Assembly (NCBI RefSeq): GCF_036075115.1
Contig: NZ_CP107958.1
Location: 2,356,001 to 2,420,000 of the forward strand
Direction of reading: 5' to 3'
DNA: 64,000 bases
Origin: Streptomyces sp. NBC_00377
GTDB lineage: Bacteria > Actinomycetota > Actinomycetes > Streptomycetales > Streptomycetaceae
This document shows, piece by piece, positions 45,333 to 54,608 of the stretch. The position numbers and the translations under genes were made by a program. How positions within the stretch are numbered: position 1 is the stretch's first letter; each line of letters begins with the position of its first letter. The notes under the pieces were generated by a model. That model was not told the DNA's origin and made no database searches. It saw only the letters and a program-made list of their open reading frames with translations.

Positions 45333-45638
45333 CCGTCGGGGCCGTCACGGCCCCCGGCAAGTGAAGAGGGCCTCCGCCGTGTGCGGAGGCCCTCTTTCAT
45401 GCCGTCATGCCGTCCTGCTGCGATGCCGTCCTGCTGCTCCGTCGCCCTGTGTCGGGTCCTGCCCGGGGTGGGGTCGCCGCACACGGGGCCGGCCCTTCTC
45501 CGGGGCGCGGGACGCCGCCCTGGGCCCCTTCTCCGGGGCCCGGGACGCCGGCCTGCGGCGCCCAGGGCGACGCGGAGGCCGGCCGGGCCGTCAGACCGTC
45601 CGCCAGGCCGTCACACCGTCCGCCAGGGCGTCAGACCG
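45333..45638. other. 306-bp intergenic region with terminator and repeats
   Basis: Besides the terminator and 20-bp repeats listed separately, a 25-bp segment (CCCTTCTCCGGGGCGCGGGA...) at 45493-45517 recurs with one mismatch at 45526-45550. No coding sequence is supported. The region separates two convergent genes and seems prone to duplication. Confidence 0.6.
45364..45397. terminator. Strong intrinsic terminator after fadB
   Basis: AAGAGGGCCTCCGC (45364-45377) pairs perfectly with GCGGAGGCCCTCTT (45383-45396) around a 5-base loop. A T run follows at 45394-45397. It lies 32 bp past the fadB stop. Confidence 0.9.
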
Positions 45639-45655
45639 TCAGACCGTCCGCCAGG
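45588..45655 (-). repeat. 20-bp tandem repeats copied from a gene's 3' end
   Basis: CCGTCAGACCGTCCGCCAGG occurs at 45588-45607, 45608-45627 (one mismatch) and 45636-45655, with an 8-bp partial unit between. The last copy encodes the final residues and stop of the minus-strand gene ending at 45639. The others lie past its stop, as if the gene end had been duplicated by slippage. Confidence 0.75.
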
Positions 45656-46655
45656 CCGTCAGGGCGAGGCCGGGCTCGTCCTTGCGGTAACTGATCTGCA
45701 GTTCGCCGGTCGACGGAGACAGGGCCGCCGCGACCACCCGGTCCTCGTGGTCCTTGGCGAGCGTCACCACGGCGTCGGCCGGCAGTTGCGGACCGGCCTC
45801 GGCCCACCAGGCCCCGGCCGACTCCTTCTCGGTCGGGTACGCGGCGAAGGCGACCCGGCCGCTCGCGGATCGCTGGGCCAGCAGGGTGCAGTCATGGCCG
45901 TCGAGTTCGGTGCGGAGGGCAGCGACCGGTCCGGGCCCGGCGGCGGCGAGCACGCGGACGGGCTCGCTACCGGGACGCCACGCGCACAGGTCGCCGGCCT
46001 CGTCGGTGTAGAAGAGGGTGGTGTGCTCCGGGGAGGTGGCCAGCGCCCGCAGGGTGCGGGGCCGGACCGGGGCGCTGAGGGGCTCCTGGAACACCGGCTG
46101 GCCGCCCGGCTCCTCCTGCCGCCAGTGCAGGACCCCGCCGGACACGGCCGCGTACACCTGGACGCGGCCGGACTCCCCCGTCACCGCGACCGGCGACCCC
46201 ACGATGCCCTGCCCCTTGAGGTCGCGCCACGGGTCCCAGCCACCGGTCTGCTTCTGCGCGACCATGCACAGTCCCGAGCCGATGTTGCGGGCGAAGACGT
46301 GCGCGCGCCCCTGGGCGTCCACCGCCACGGCGGGTGTGCCGGTGCGGTCGCCCTTCTTGTTGGGATGACCGATGGGCACCCAGTCCAGGGCGGCGAGCAG
46401 CGGCCGGAAGTGCGTGGAGTGCACCAGGCCCGCCTCCCCCTGCGCCGTGGGCCGCCAGCAGGCCAGGTGGCCATAACCGTCGGTGCCCTGCCCGACGGCC
46501 GGGGACGGGTACACCTTCTGGTCGCCGCCCACCCTGCGTGGGCCCTCCCAGGGCCCGCCCGGGCTGCGTTCCGCCCGGCACAGGACGGCGTCGTCCGACA
46601 CCAGATAGACACAGAGCCGCCCGTCGCGGCCTCGTATGAGCCAGTCGCCGTTCAC
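45639..46655 (-). CDS. Beta-propeller-like (PLL/tachylectin-type) protein
   Basis: 338 aa, GTG with AAGG upstream. Repeated short units with Trp/Arg and patterns such as RVQVYAAVSGGVLHWRQEE and RAHVFARNIGSGLCMVAQK resemble blades of the fucose-lectin or tachylectin-like propellers. No signal peptide is seen. Such folds bind sugars or proteins. The function is unknown and no catalytic residues are apparent. Its 3' end is part of a tandem repeat. Confidence 0.6.
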   Translation of the reverse strand: MNGDWLIRGRDGRLCVYLVSDDAVLCRAERSPGGPWEGPRRVGGDQKVYPSPAVGQGTDGYGHLACWRPTAQGEAGLVHSTHFRPLLAALDWVPIGHPNKKGDRTGTPAVAVDAQGRAHVFARNIGSGLCMVAQKQTGGWDPWRDLKGQGIVGSPVAVTGESGRVQVYAAVSGGVLHWRQEEPGGQPVFQEPLSAPVRPRTLRALATSPEHTTLFYTDEAGDLCAWRPGSEPVRVLAAAGPGPVAALRTELDGHDCTLLAQRSASGRVAFAAYPTEKESAGAWWAEAGPQLPADAVVTLAKDHEDRVVAAALSPSTGELQISYRKDEPGLALTAWRTV

Positions 46656-46737
46656 CCGATCACCTTATGACGGACCCTTCACGGCGCCCGCGCGAGGGTC
46701 TCCTCCGCGCGGCCGTCGTCCGTGCGACGCTGAGAGC

Positions 46738-47109
46738 ATGGACGACATCCCCGCGCTGCTCGTGATCGTCGACGCCGCGAACGTCGTCGGGTCGGTGCCC
46801 GACGGCTGGTGGCGGGACCGCCGCGGCGCCGCCGAACGACTGCGTGACCTGCTGGCCGTGGACGGCCTGCGCGGGCACGAGGGGCCCGAGGAGATCGTCC
46901 TCGTGGTGGAGGGCTCGGCCCGCGGGGTGGAGTCGGTGCCGGGCGTGCGGGTGGAGGCGGCGCCGGGCAGCGGGGACGACCGTATCGTCGAGCTCGTCAC
47001 CGGGTCGGCGGAGCGGCCCCGCCTGGTCGTCACGGCCGACCGGGAGCTGCGCCGCCGGGTGACCGCGCTGGGCGCGGACGTCACGGGCCCGCGCTCCGTA
47101 AGGGACTGA
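46738..47109 (+). CDS. NYN/PIN-like domain protein
   Basis: 123 aa. The N terminus VIVDAANVVGSVPDGWWRDR carries the first catalytic aspartate and the Asn-Val pair of NYN nucleases. A second acidic region (SGDDRIVEL) and LVVTADRELRRRV complete a small PIN-like fold. Related Rae1/YacP proteins are RNases. Residue pattern supports metal binding, but activity has not been shown for this group. GTGCGACGCT lies just upstream with no clear ribosome site. Confidence 0.75.
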   Translation: MDDIPALLVIVDAANVVGSVPDGWWRDRRGAAERLRDLLAVDGLRGHEGPEEIVLVVEGSARGVESVPGVRVEAAPGSGDDRIVELVTGSAERPRLVVTADRELRRRVTALGADVTGPRSVRD

Positions 47110-47175
47110 GGCGCCACGGCGCCGGAGCCGTCCCGCTGACGCCCGCAGGGGGCACGGGGGCGGCTCCGGGAGCCA

Positions 47176-48699
47176 TCACACCGCGCCGCCGCGGCCCGGG
47201 GCCCCGTCGGCGGAGGCGGCGGCCGCCTCCTGCCGTCCGAGACGGCTGTGGGAGCGGCCATAGAGGAAGTACACGACGAATCCGACGACCATCCAGATAC
47301 CGAACCGCAGCCAGGTCTCGGCGGGCAGGTTGAGCATCAGCCACAGCGAGGCGCACACCGACACGATCGGCAGGAACGGCACCCACGGGGTGCGGAACGC
47401 CCGTGGCAGGTCGGGCCGGGACCTGCGCAGGATGATCACGCCGATCGCGACCACCACAAAGGCGAAGAGCGTGCCGATGTTCACCAGCTCGGCGAGCTCG
47501 CTGAGGCTGGTGAAGCCGGCCAGGATCGCGATGAGCACGCCGAGCAGGATGGTCGGCCGGTGCGGGGTCCTGAACCGCGGGTGCACGTGGGAGAAGAAGC
47601 GCGGCAGCAGCCCGTCCCGGCTCATGGCGAAGAAGACCCGGGTCTGTCCGAGGAGCAGGATCATGCAGACCGTCGTCAGGCCGACTGCGGCGCCGAAGCT
47701 GATGAAGCCCGCGAACCAGGGGTGCCCGGTGGCCTTGAACGCGTCGGCGAGCGGGGCGCTCACGGACAGCTTGGTGTAGTGCTGCATCCCGGTGACGACG
47801 ATCGACACGGCGACGTAGAGGACCGTGCAGATGATCAGCGAGCCGATGATGCCGCGGGGCATGTCGCGCTGCGGGTTCCTGGTCTCCTCGGCGGCGGTGG
47901 CGACGACGTCGAAGCCGATGAAGGCGAAGAAGACGACGGAGGCGGCGGTGAAGATGCCCATCACCCCGAAGTTGGACGGCGCCCAGCCGAACAGCAGCTG
48001 GATCATCGGGGCGTTCAGGCCACCGCCCGCGTCCACGGTCTGCGCCTTGGGGATGAACGGGTCGTAGTTGGCGCCGTGGATGAAGAAGGCGCCCGCGATG
48101 ATCACGGTCAGGACGACGGTCACCTTGATGGCGACGACGACGGTGGTGACCCGCGCGGAGAGCTTGGTGCCGACGACCAGGATCGCCGTCAGCACCAGGA
48201 CGAGGGCGGCGGCGAGGATGTCGAAGCCGAAGCCGTCGGCGCCCTCCCTGCTGCTGAGGGCCGCCGGCAGATGCCAGCCCGCGTTGTCGAGCAGCGAGGC
48301 GACGTACCCGGACCAGCCGACGGCCACCACCGCCGTGCCGAGCGCGAACTCCAGGACGAGGTCCCAGCCGATGATCCAGGCGGGGAGCTCCCCGAGGGAG
48401 GCGTACGAGAAGGTGTACGCCGAACCGGCCACCGGCACGGTGGAGGCGAACTCGGCGTAACAGAGCGCGGCGAGCGCGCAGACGACCCCGGCCACCACGA
48501 AGGCCAGGGCGACGGCGGGACCGGCGTTGTTCTTGGCGACCGTGCCGGTGAGGACGAAGATGCCGGTGCCGATGATGACGCCGACACCGAAGACGGTCAG
48601 GTCCAGCGCGGACAATGATTTCTTGAGCGCGTGCTCTGGCTCCTCTGTATCGAGGATGGACTGCTCGACCTTCTTCGTCCGGAAGACGGTGCTGCTCAC
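47176..48699 (-). CDS. Amino-acid permease (APC superfamily, cationic amino-acid transporter-like)
   Basis: 507 aa with about twelve membrane segments. The N-terminal FGVGVIIGTGIFVLTGT is the substrate-binding unwound helix of APC transporters, and FAFIGFDVVATAAEETRNPQRD is typical of the YfnA/CAT group. GTG 48699 is chosen because GGGAGG precedes it by a few bases. It is transcribed alone, between the NYN gene and dxs. Confidence 0.85.
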   Translation of the reverse strand: MSSTVFRTKKVEQSILDTEEPEHALKKSLSALDLTVFGVGVIIGTGIFVLTGTVAKNNAGPAVALAFVVAGVVCALAALCYAEFASTVPVAGSAYTFSYASLGELPAWIIGWDLVLEFALGTAVVAVGWSGYVASLLDNAGWHLPAALSSREGADGFGFDILAAALVLVLTAILVVGTKLSARVTTVVVAIKVTVVLTVIIAGAFFIHGANYDPFIPKAQTVDAGGGLNAPMIQLLFGWAPSNFGVMGIFTAASVVFFAFIGFDVVATAAEETRNPQRDMPRGIIGSLIICTVLYVAVSIVVTGMQHYTKLSVSAPLADAFKATGHPWFAGFISFGAAVGLTTVCMILLLGQTRVFFAMSRDGLLPRFFSHVHPRFRTPHRPTILLGVLIAILAGFTSLSELAELVNIGTLFAFVVVAIGVIILRRSRPDLPRAFRTPWVPFLPIVSVCASLWLMLNLPAETWLRFGIWMVVGFVVYFLYGRSHSRLGRQEAAAASADGAPGRGGAV

Positions 48700-48856
48700 G
48701 GGGTACCTCCCACGCTGTGTCGTCCTCGACATGATCGAGAGGGGGCGTAGACCGTATGCCCCGGCGCGGACCGGTTAACGCGAATGGACCGGTTCCACCA
48801 CTCTTCACAGGGGGAGAACCGGTCCATTCGGGCGTGTCGGCTTGCCCGGTACGGCG

Positions 48857-50785
48857 TCAGTCCCTCGCGGACTCCACGGAGTCGACCTCGGCGGCCGCCG
48901 CGTTGCCGTACCGGCCGTCGAGCTTGGAGACGAGGCCGGTGACCTGCCGGGCGATGTCGGGGGCGGTGAGCCCGATCTCGGCCATGACCTCGGCGCGCGA
49001 GGCGTGGTCGAGGAAGCGGGGCGGGATGCCGAAGTCGCGCAGCGGGACGTCGACGCCCGCGTCGCGCAGCGCCTGGGCGATCGCCGAGCCGACGCCACCG
49101 ACGCGGGAGTTGTCCTCGACGGTCACGACCACCCGGTGCCGGTCGGCGAGGGGCGCCATGGCCTCGTCGACGGGCTTGACCCAACGCGGGTCGACGACCG
49201 TGGTGGTGATGCCCTGGCGGTCGAGCAGCGTCGCGATCTCCAGGCACATCGGGGCGAGGGCGCCCACGGAGACCAGCAGCACGTCCGGGGTGTCGCTGCC
49301 GCTCTCGCGCAGCACGTCCATGCCGCCGACGCGGCCCACGGCGGCCACGGCGGGGCCGACGGCGCCCTTGGAGAAGCGGACGACGGTCGGCGCGTCCTCG
49401 ACCTGGACGGCCTCGCGGAGCTGGGCGCGGACCTGGTCGGCGTCGCGCGGGGCGGCGAGCCTGAGGCCCGGCACCACCTGGAGGATCGACATGTCCCACA
49501 TGCCGTTGTGCGAGGCGCCGTCGGTGCCGGTGACACCGGCCCGGTCCAGGACGAACGTCACACCGCACTTGTGCAGGGCCACATCCATCAGCACCTGGTC
49601 GAAGGCACGGTTGAGGAAGGTGGCGTACACCGCGAACACCGGGTGCACCCCGCCCGCGGCCAGGCCGGCCGCGGAGACGGCGGCGTGCTGCTCGGCGATG
49701 CCGACGTCGTAGATGCGGTCCGGGAAGGCGTCCGCGAACTTCTTCAGGCCGACCGGCTGAAGCATCGCCGCCGTGATCGCGACGATGTCCTCGCGCTCCT
49801 TGCCGAGCTCGACCATCTCGTCGCCGAAGACGGAGGTCCAGTCCGCGCCCGACGCCTTGATCGGCAGACCGGTGTCGGGGTGGATGGGGCCGATGCCGTG
49901 GAAGCGGTCGGCCTCGTCCTGGAGGGCGGGCTGGTAGCCGCGGCCCTTCTCGGTGAGGCAGTGCACGATGACCGGGCCGCCGAAGCGCTTGGCGCGGGCG
50001 AGCGCGGATTCCAGGGCCTCGATGTCATGGCCGTCGATCGGGCCGACGTACTTGAGGCCGAGGTCCTCGAACATGCCCTGGGGGGCGATGAAGTCCTTCA
50101 GGCCCTTCTTGGCGCCGTGCAGGGTCTCGTAGAGGGGTCTGCCGACGACGGGGGTGCGCTCCAGCACTTCCCTGGTGCGGGCGAGGAAACGCTCGTAGCC
50201 GTCCGTCGTGCGCAGGGTGGCGAGGTGGTTGGCGAGGCCGCCGATGGTCGGCGCGTAGGAGCGCTCGTTGTCGTTGACGACGATGACCAGCGGGCGGTCC
50301 CCGTCGGCGATGTTGTTCAGCGCCTCCCAGGCCATGCCGCCGGTGAGCGCTCCGTCGCCGATGACGGCGACCACGTGGTCGTCGCGGTCGAGGATCTGGT
50401 TGGCCTTCGCGAGGCCGTCGGCCCAGCCGAGCACCGTGGAGGCGTGGCTGTTCTCGATGACGTCGTGCTCGGACTCGGCCTGCGAGGGGTAGCCGGAGAG
50501 GCCGCCCTTCATCTTGAGCCGGGAGAAGTCCTGCCGGCCCGTGAGCAGCTTGTGCACGTAGGACTGGTGGCCGGTGTCCCACAGCACCTTGTCCTTCGGG
50601 GACTCGAAGACCCGGTGCAGGGCGATGGTGAGCTCGACCACGCCGAGGTTCGGCCCGAGGTGGCCGCCGGTCTTGGAGACGGCGTCGACGAGGAAGGTGC
50701 GGATCTCCCCAGCCAGCTGGTCCAGCTCCTCCAGGCTGAGCCGGTCCAGATCGCGCGGTCCCCTGATGCGGGTCAGCAGCGGCAC
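48857..50785 (-). CDS. dxs: 1-deoxy-D-xylulose-5-phosphate synthase
   Basis: 642 aa, normal length. The thiamine diphosphate motif [16 protein letters not shown], the N-terminal histidine in GGHLGPNLG and the central [11 protein letters not shown] are intact. It condenses pyruvate and glyceraldehyde 3-phosphate, the first step of the MEP isoprenoid pathway. GTG 50785 has AAGGAGG upstream. Streptomyces often carry two dxs copies; the other is not in this window. Confidence 0.94.
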   Translation of the reverse strand: MPLLTRIRGPRDLDRLSLEELDQLAGEIRTFLVDAVSKTGGHLGPNLGVVELTIALHRVFESPKDKVLWDTGHQSYVHKLLTGRQDFSRLKMKGGLSGYPSQAESEHDVIENSHASTVLGWADGLAKANQILDRDDHVVAVIGDGALTGGMAWEALNNIADGDRPLVIVVNDNERSYAPTIGGLANHLATLRTTDGYERFLARTREVLERTPVVGRPLYETLHGAKKGLKDFIAPQGMFEDLGLKYVGPIDGHDIEALESALARAKRFGGPVIVHCLTEKGRGYQPALQDEADRFHGIGPIHPDTGLPIKASGADWTSVFGDEMVELGKEREDIVAITAAMLQPVGLKKFADAFPDRIYDVGIAEQHAAVSAAGLAAGGVHPVFAVYATFLNRAFDQVLMDVALHKCGVTFVLDRAGVTGTDGASHNGMWDMSILQVVPGLRLAAPRDADQVRAQLREAVQVEDAPTVVRFSKGAVGPAVAAVGRVGGMDVLRESGSDTPDVLLVSVGALAPMCLEIATLLDRQGITTTVVDPRWVKPVDEAMAPLADRHRVVVTVEDNSRVGGVGSAIAQALRDAGVDVPLRDFGIPPRFLDHASRAEVMAEIGLTAPDIARQVTGLVSKLDGRYGNAAAAEVDSVESARD

Positions 50786-50976
50786 CCGTGCCTCCTTGCA
50801 GTAAAAGCTGATCGAGCTGTTGCCGGGCTCGTCGAGTCTAGTGTTCCGCCCGGGCGTCCGGTGTCCGGCCCATGGGTCGGGGGTCACGCGAACGGCAGTA
50901 CCCAGGATGAACCCTTCCCATGACACGACTGTGCCCGGCATCGCGGGGATGCCGGGCACTTCGGGTCACCGGAGCG

Positions 50977-52332
50977 TCATCCGCGACCGGCGGCCTTCTG
51001 GCTCTTGCGGGAGATCGAGTCGATGACGACCGCGCCCAGCAGAACACCACCGGTGATCATGTACTGGATCGAGGTGTTCATGTTGAGCAGGTCGAGACCG
51101 GTCTGGATGGACTGGATGACCAGCATGCCCAGGAGGGCGGACCACACCGTGCCCCGGCCGCCGAAGAGGCTCGTACCGCCGATGACGGCCGCCGCGATGG
51201 CGAGCATCAGGGTGTTGCCGCCGCCGGCGTTCAGCGTCGCGGACGCCGTCTGGCCCGCGAAGAACATGCCGCCGACCGCCGCGAAGCCACCGGAGATGGC
51301 GAACACGGTGATGCGGACCATCGGCACGTTGATACCGGCACGACGTGCGGCCTCGATGCCGCCGCCGACCGCGAAGACCTTGCGGCCGTACGTGGTGCGA
51401 CGCAGCACGAAGTCGACGACCACCAGCGCCGCCAGGAAGATGACCAGCGCGTTGGAGACACCGGAGGCGTTGTTCAGCACGCTCGCCGCCAGGAAGGCGG
51501 CGACGGCCAGCGCACCGACGCGCAGCAGGATCTCCGCGGTCGGCCTGAACGGGACACCGGCGGCCCGGCGGCGACGCTGCTCACCGAAGTTGCCGATCAG
51601 GGTCAGCACGACCGCGAGGCCGGCCAGCAGGTACGCGCCGATGATGGCCTGGTCCATGAAGAAGGAGTTCTGGCCGAGCAGGTGCACCGGGCCGGAGTCC
51701 GACGGGATGTTGATCGTGCCGCTGGAGCCCAGCAGCCACAGCATCAGACCGTTCCAGCCGAGGAAGCCGGCCAGGGTGACCACGAAGGCCGGTACGCCGA
51801 TCTTCGCGAAGAACCAGCCCTGCAACGCACCGATGACCGCACCGGTGAGGACCGTCAGGACCAGCGACAGCCATGGGTTCATGGTGTGGTCCACCACGAA
51901 CACGGCGAACAGCGTGGACGCCAGACCGCTGACGGAACCGACCGACAGGTCGATCTCTCCCAGCAGCAGGACGAACACCAGGCCGATGGCCAGCATGCCG
52001 GTGGCCGACATGAAGTAGCTGATGTTCGAGAGGTTGTCGGCGCTCAGGAAGAGGTCGTTCTTCGCCTGGAAGATGGTCCAGATGACGATCAGACCGAGGA
52101 CGACGGGGATCTGGCCCAGCTCGCCGCCCTTCACCTTGCGCTTGAACTCGGTGAGGTAGCCCTTGAAGCCCTCTTCACGCACCAGCAGGCGCGGGTCGAC
52201 GACGGAGACCGGCGCGGCGGTCGGGTCGTCGGCGGGCGCGACGGTGGTCTGGTCCTCGATGACGCCGCCGGTCTTCTCGACCTTCCCGGGCCCCGAGGAG
52301 TCGCTCTTCACGGTCTTCGACGTGTCGCTCAC
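50977..52332 (-). CDS. xylH: Xylose ABC transporter permease
   Basis: 451 aa, ten or so membrane segments of the BPD_transp_2 (RbsC/XylH) type, with LLLGEIDLSVGSVSGLAS and NGLMLWLLGSSGTINIP. A hydrophilic N-terminal region of about 70 residues precedes the first helix. It overlaps the xylG stop by four bases. With XylF and XylG it imports xylose, by match to the xylFGH locus next to rok7B7 in S. coelicolor. Confidence 0.9.
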   Translation of the reverse strand: MSDTSKTVKSDSSGPGKVEKTGGVIEDQTTVAPADDPTAAPVSVVDPRLLVREEGFKGYLTEFKRKVKGGELGQIPVVLGLIVIWTIFQAKNDLFLSADNLSNISYFMSATGMLAIGLVFVLLLGEIDLSVGSVSGLASTLFAVFVVDHTMNPWLSLVLTVLTGAVIGALQGWFFAKIGVPAFVVTLAGFLGWNGLMLWLLGSSGTINIPSDSGPVHLLGQNSFFMDQAIIGAYLLAGLAVVLTLIGNFGEQRRRRAAGVPFRPTAEILLRVGALAVAAFLAASVLNNASGVSNALVIFLAALVVVDFVLRRTTYGRKVFAVGGGIEAARRAGINVPMVRITVFAISGGFAAVGGMFFAGQTASATLNAGGGNTLMLAIAAAVIGGTSLFGGRGTVWSALLGMLVIQSIQTGLDLLNMNTSIQYMITGGVLLGAVVIDSISRKSQKAAGRG

Positions 52333-53120
52333 TTTGCCGCCTCCGCAGTGCGACGCCCCGCACGACGGGTCACGGCGTTGTCCGTGGCCCCGGTGATCGC
52401 GGCGATGATCTCTTCGTGGCTGGTGTCCTTCACGGGGAAGGAGCCGTTGTTCTTGCCCAGACGCAGGACGGCGACGGTGTCCGCGACCGCCTTGACGTCG
52501 GCCATGTTGTGGCTGATGAGGATGACGCCGAGGTTGCGCTCGCGCAGCCGCTCGACCAGGTCGAGGACCTGCGCGGTCTGCTCGACACCGAGGGCGGCGG
52601 TGGGCTCGTCCAGGATGACGACCTTCGGGTCACCGATCAGGGCGCGCGCGATGGCGACGACCTGACGCTGACCACCCGAGAGGCTCGCGATCGGGATGCG
52701 GACACTCGGGATACGGATGGAGAGCGTCGAGAGCAGCTCCCGGGCGTTCTTCTCCATCGACACCTCGTCGATGACGCCGCGGCGCAGCAGCTCGCGTCCG
52801 AGGTAGAGGTTGCCGACCACGTCGAGGTTGTCGCACAGGGCGAGGTCCTGGTAGACGGTCGCGACGCCGAGTCCCTGAGCGTCGTGCGGCCGGTTGATGC
52901 TGACCGGCTTTCCCTCCCATTCGATGACGCCCTCATCGATGGGGTGGACACCCGCGATCGTCTTGACCAGGGTGGACTTTCCTGCGCCGTTGTCGCCCAC
53001 GAGGGCGACCACTTCTCCGGCGTGGACCTCCAGCTCGACGTCGGTGAGTGCCTGAACCGCACCGAATCGCTTGGAGACCCCGCGCAACGCCAGCACGGGC
53101 GTAGCGGACACGTGAACCAT
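52329..53120 (-). CDS. xylG: Xylose ABC transporter ATP-binding protein, single-domain
   Basis: 263 aa. Walker A GDNGAGKST (42-50), signature LSGGQRQVV, Walker B VVILDEPTAA and switch ISHNMAD are all present. Enteric XylG/RbsA proteins fuse two ATPase domains in about 500 residues; this one has a single domain and must dimerise. It lies downstream of xylF across a stem-loop and overlaps xylH. Confidence 0.9.
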   Translation of the reverse strand: MVHVSATPVLALRGVSKRFGAVQALTDVELEVHAGEVVALVGDNGAGKSTLVKTIAGVHPIDEGVIEWEGKPVSINRPHDAQGLGVATVYQDLALCDNLDVVGNLYLGRELLRRGVIDEVSMEKNARELLSTLSIRIPSVRIPIASLSGGQRQVVAIARALIGDPKVVILDEPTAALGVEQTAQVLDLVERLRERNLGVILISHNMADVKAVADTVAVLRLGKNNGSFPVKDTSHEEIIAAITGATDNAVTRRAGRRTAEAAK

Positions 53121-53259
53121 CTCCTTCGCCGCCTGACCGGCGGGGATGCCGCGCGCAAAGACAGGCGCGGAGGGATGTGCGCGACGCGCTGGGCGCGAGT
53201 CGACGCACGAGGTTTACAAGATGAACATGCGTGAATCCGCTGCGCTTGGCAACGGTTCC

Positions 53260-53310
53260 GTCCGACGCCCGCCCCGGCAGCGGGGTGTGAAGGTGGGGCG
53301 GGCGTCGGAC
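53260..53310. terminator. 16-bp stem-loop between xylF and xylG
   Basis: GTCCGACGCCCGCCCC (53260-53275) pairs exactly with GGGGCGGGCGTCGGAC (53295-53310) around a 19-base loop. It can attenuate transcription after xylF, giving more binding protein than ATPase and permease. The strong symmetry on both strands leaves the sense of termination open. Confidence 0.6.
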
Positions 53311-53382
53311 AGGTCTCACGGGGCCGCTGGGCGGCCGACGGGACCCGAGGGCCGGCTGAGCGGACCCTTGGGACCGGGTTGC

Positions 53383-54486
53383 CTACTGGAGGCCCGCGGC
53401 CTTGCAGGCGGCGGCGTACTCGGCGGTGCAGATGTCCGCGACGGTGTACAGCCCGTCCTTGACGACCGTGTCCTTGATGTTGGCCTTGGTGACCGACACC
53501 GGGGTCAGCAGCTGCGAGGGGACCTTGTCGCCGGAGCCGCTGGTCAGCGTCTCGGTGGCCAGGGACTTGATGTCCTTGCCCTCGAGCAGGTCGACCGCGA
53601 GCTGGGCGGCCGCCTCGGCCTCGGGCTTGAAGGCCTTGTAGACGGTGGAGGACTGGGTGCCGGCGACGATGCGCTGGATACCCGCGAGCTCCGCGTCCTG
53701 GCCGGTCAGCGGGATGCCGCTGATCTTCGCACCCTTGAGGGTGTTGGCGATGCCACCGGCCATGCCGTCGTTGGCGGCGTAGACGCCGGCGATGTTCTTG
53801 GCGCCGAGCTGGGTGATGGCCGCGGACATCTTCTGCGCGGCGACCGTGTCCTTCCAGAGGCCGGACTGCTCGTAGGCGATGTCGACCTTGCCGTCGAGCG
53901 CCTTGTGCGCGCCTTCCTTGAACTGGCCGGCGTTCGGGTCGGCGTCGTCACCGTTGATCATGACGACCTTGGCCTTCGGGGTCGCCTTGGCGCCGAGGGA
54001 GTCGAGCAGGGCCTGGCCCTGGAGCTCGCCGACCTTGACATTGTCGAAGGAGACGTAGGCCGAGACGGGGCCCTGGGCGAGGCGGTCGTACGCGACGACC
54101 TTGACGCCCTTGTCCACCGCGGACTGGATCGAGGACTTGATGGCGGCGGAGTCCTGGGCGGAGATCACGATGACCTTGACGCCCTTGGTCACCATGCTGC
54201 TGACCTGCTGGGCCTGCTTGGCCGAGTCGGCCGCGGCGTTCGCGTACTCGAGCTTGCAGTCGGAGCAGAGGGCCTTGACCTTGGCGTCGAAGTACGGCTT
54301 GTCGAACTTCTCGTACCGCGCGGTGACGCTGTCGGGGAGCAGCAGGCCGATGGACTTGTTGCCCGAGCTGCTGCTGCTGCCGGAGTCGCTGTCCTTGTCG
54401 TCGCCCGCCTTGCCGCACGCGGCAATCGAAAGCGCCATGGACACGGCGGTTGCGCCGATCACGACTCTACGCATCGTTGCGTTCAT
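53383..54486 (-). CDS. xylF: Xylose-binding lipoprotein
   Basis: 367 aa. A signal peptide ends in the lipobox SIAAC (C24), followed by a Ser/Gly-rich linker. The ribose/xylose-binding fold begins with SIGLLLPDSVTARYEKFD and includes GVKVIVISAQDSAAIKS and VYAANDGMAGG. It captures xylose for XylGH. GGGAGG precedes ATG 54486. The upstream region has an AAGTAAATACTT motif that may be an operator. Confidence 0.9.
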   Translation of the reverse strand: MNATMRRVVIGATAVSMALSIAACGKAGDDKDSDSGSSSSSGNKSIGLLLPDSVTARYEKFDKPYFDAKVKALCSDCKLEYANAAADSAKQAQQVSSMVTKGVKVIVISAQDSAAIKSSIQSAVDKGVKVVAYDRLAQGPVSAYVSFDNVKVGELQGQALLDSLGAKATPKAKVVMINGDDADPNAGQFKEGAHKALDGKVDIAYEQSGLWKDTVAAQKMSAAITQLGAKNIAGVYAANDGMAGGIANTLKGAKISGIPLTGQDAELAGIQRIVAGTQSSTVYKAFKPEAEAAAQLAVDLLEGKDIKSLATETLTSGSGDKVPSQLLTPVSVTKANIKDTVVKDGLYTVADICTAEYAAACKAAGLQ

Positions 54487-54567
54487 TGAGATGTGCCTCC
54501 CTGACAGGGCCGCAACGCTGCGGCCGAGGTGGCTGGAAGTCAACTCGGCCACACGTGCGACGTCAAG

Positions 54568-54579
54568 AAGTAAATACTT
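54568..54579. promoter_or_regulatory. AT-rich palindrome upstream of xylF
   Basis: AAGTA-AA-TACTT stands about 80 bp upstream of the xylF start, next to TTGACG, in sequence otherwise GC-rich. It lies between xylF and rok7B7 and is a reasonable binding site for the ROK regulator. Confidence 0.35.
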
Positions 54580-54608
54580 AACGAGATGGCAACGGCGTCA
54601 TTCGTTCT

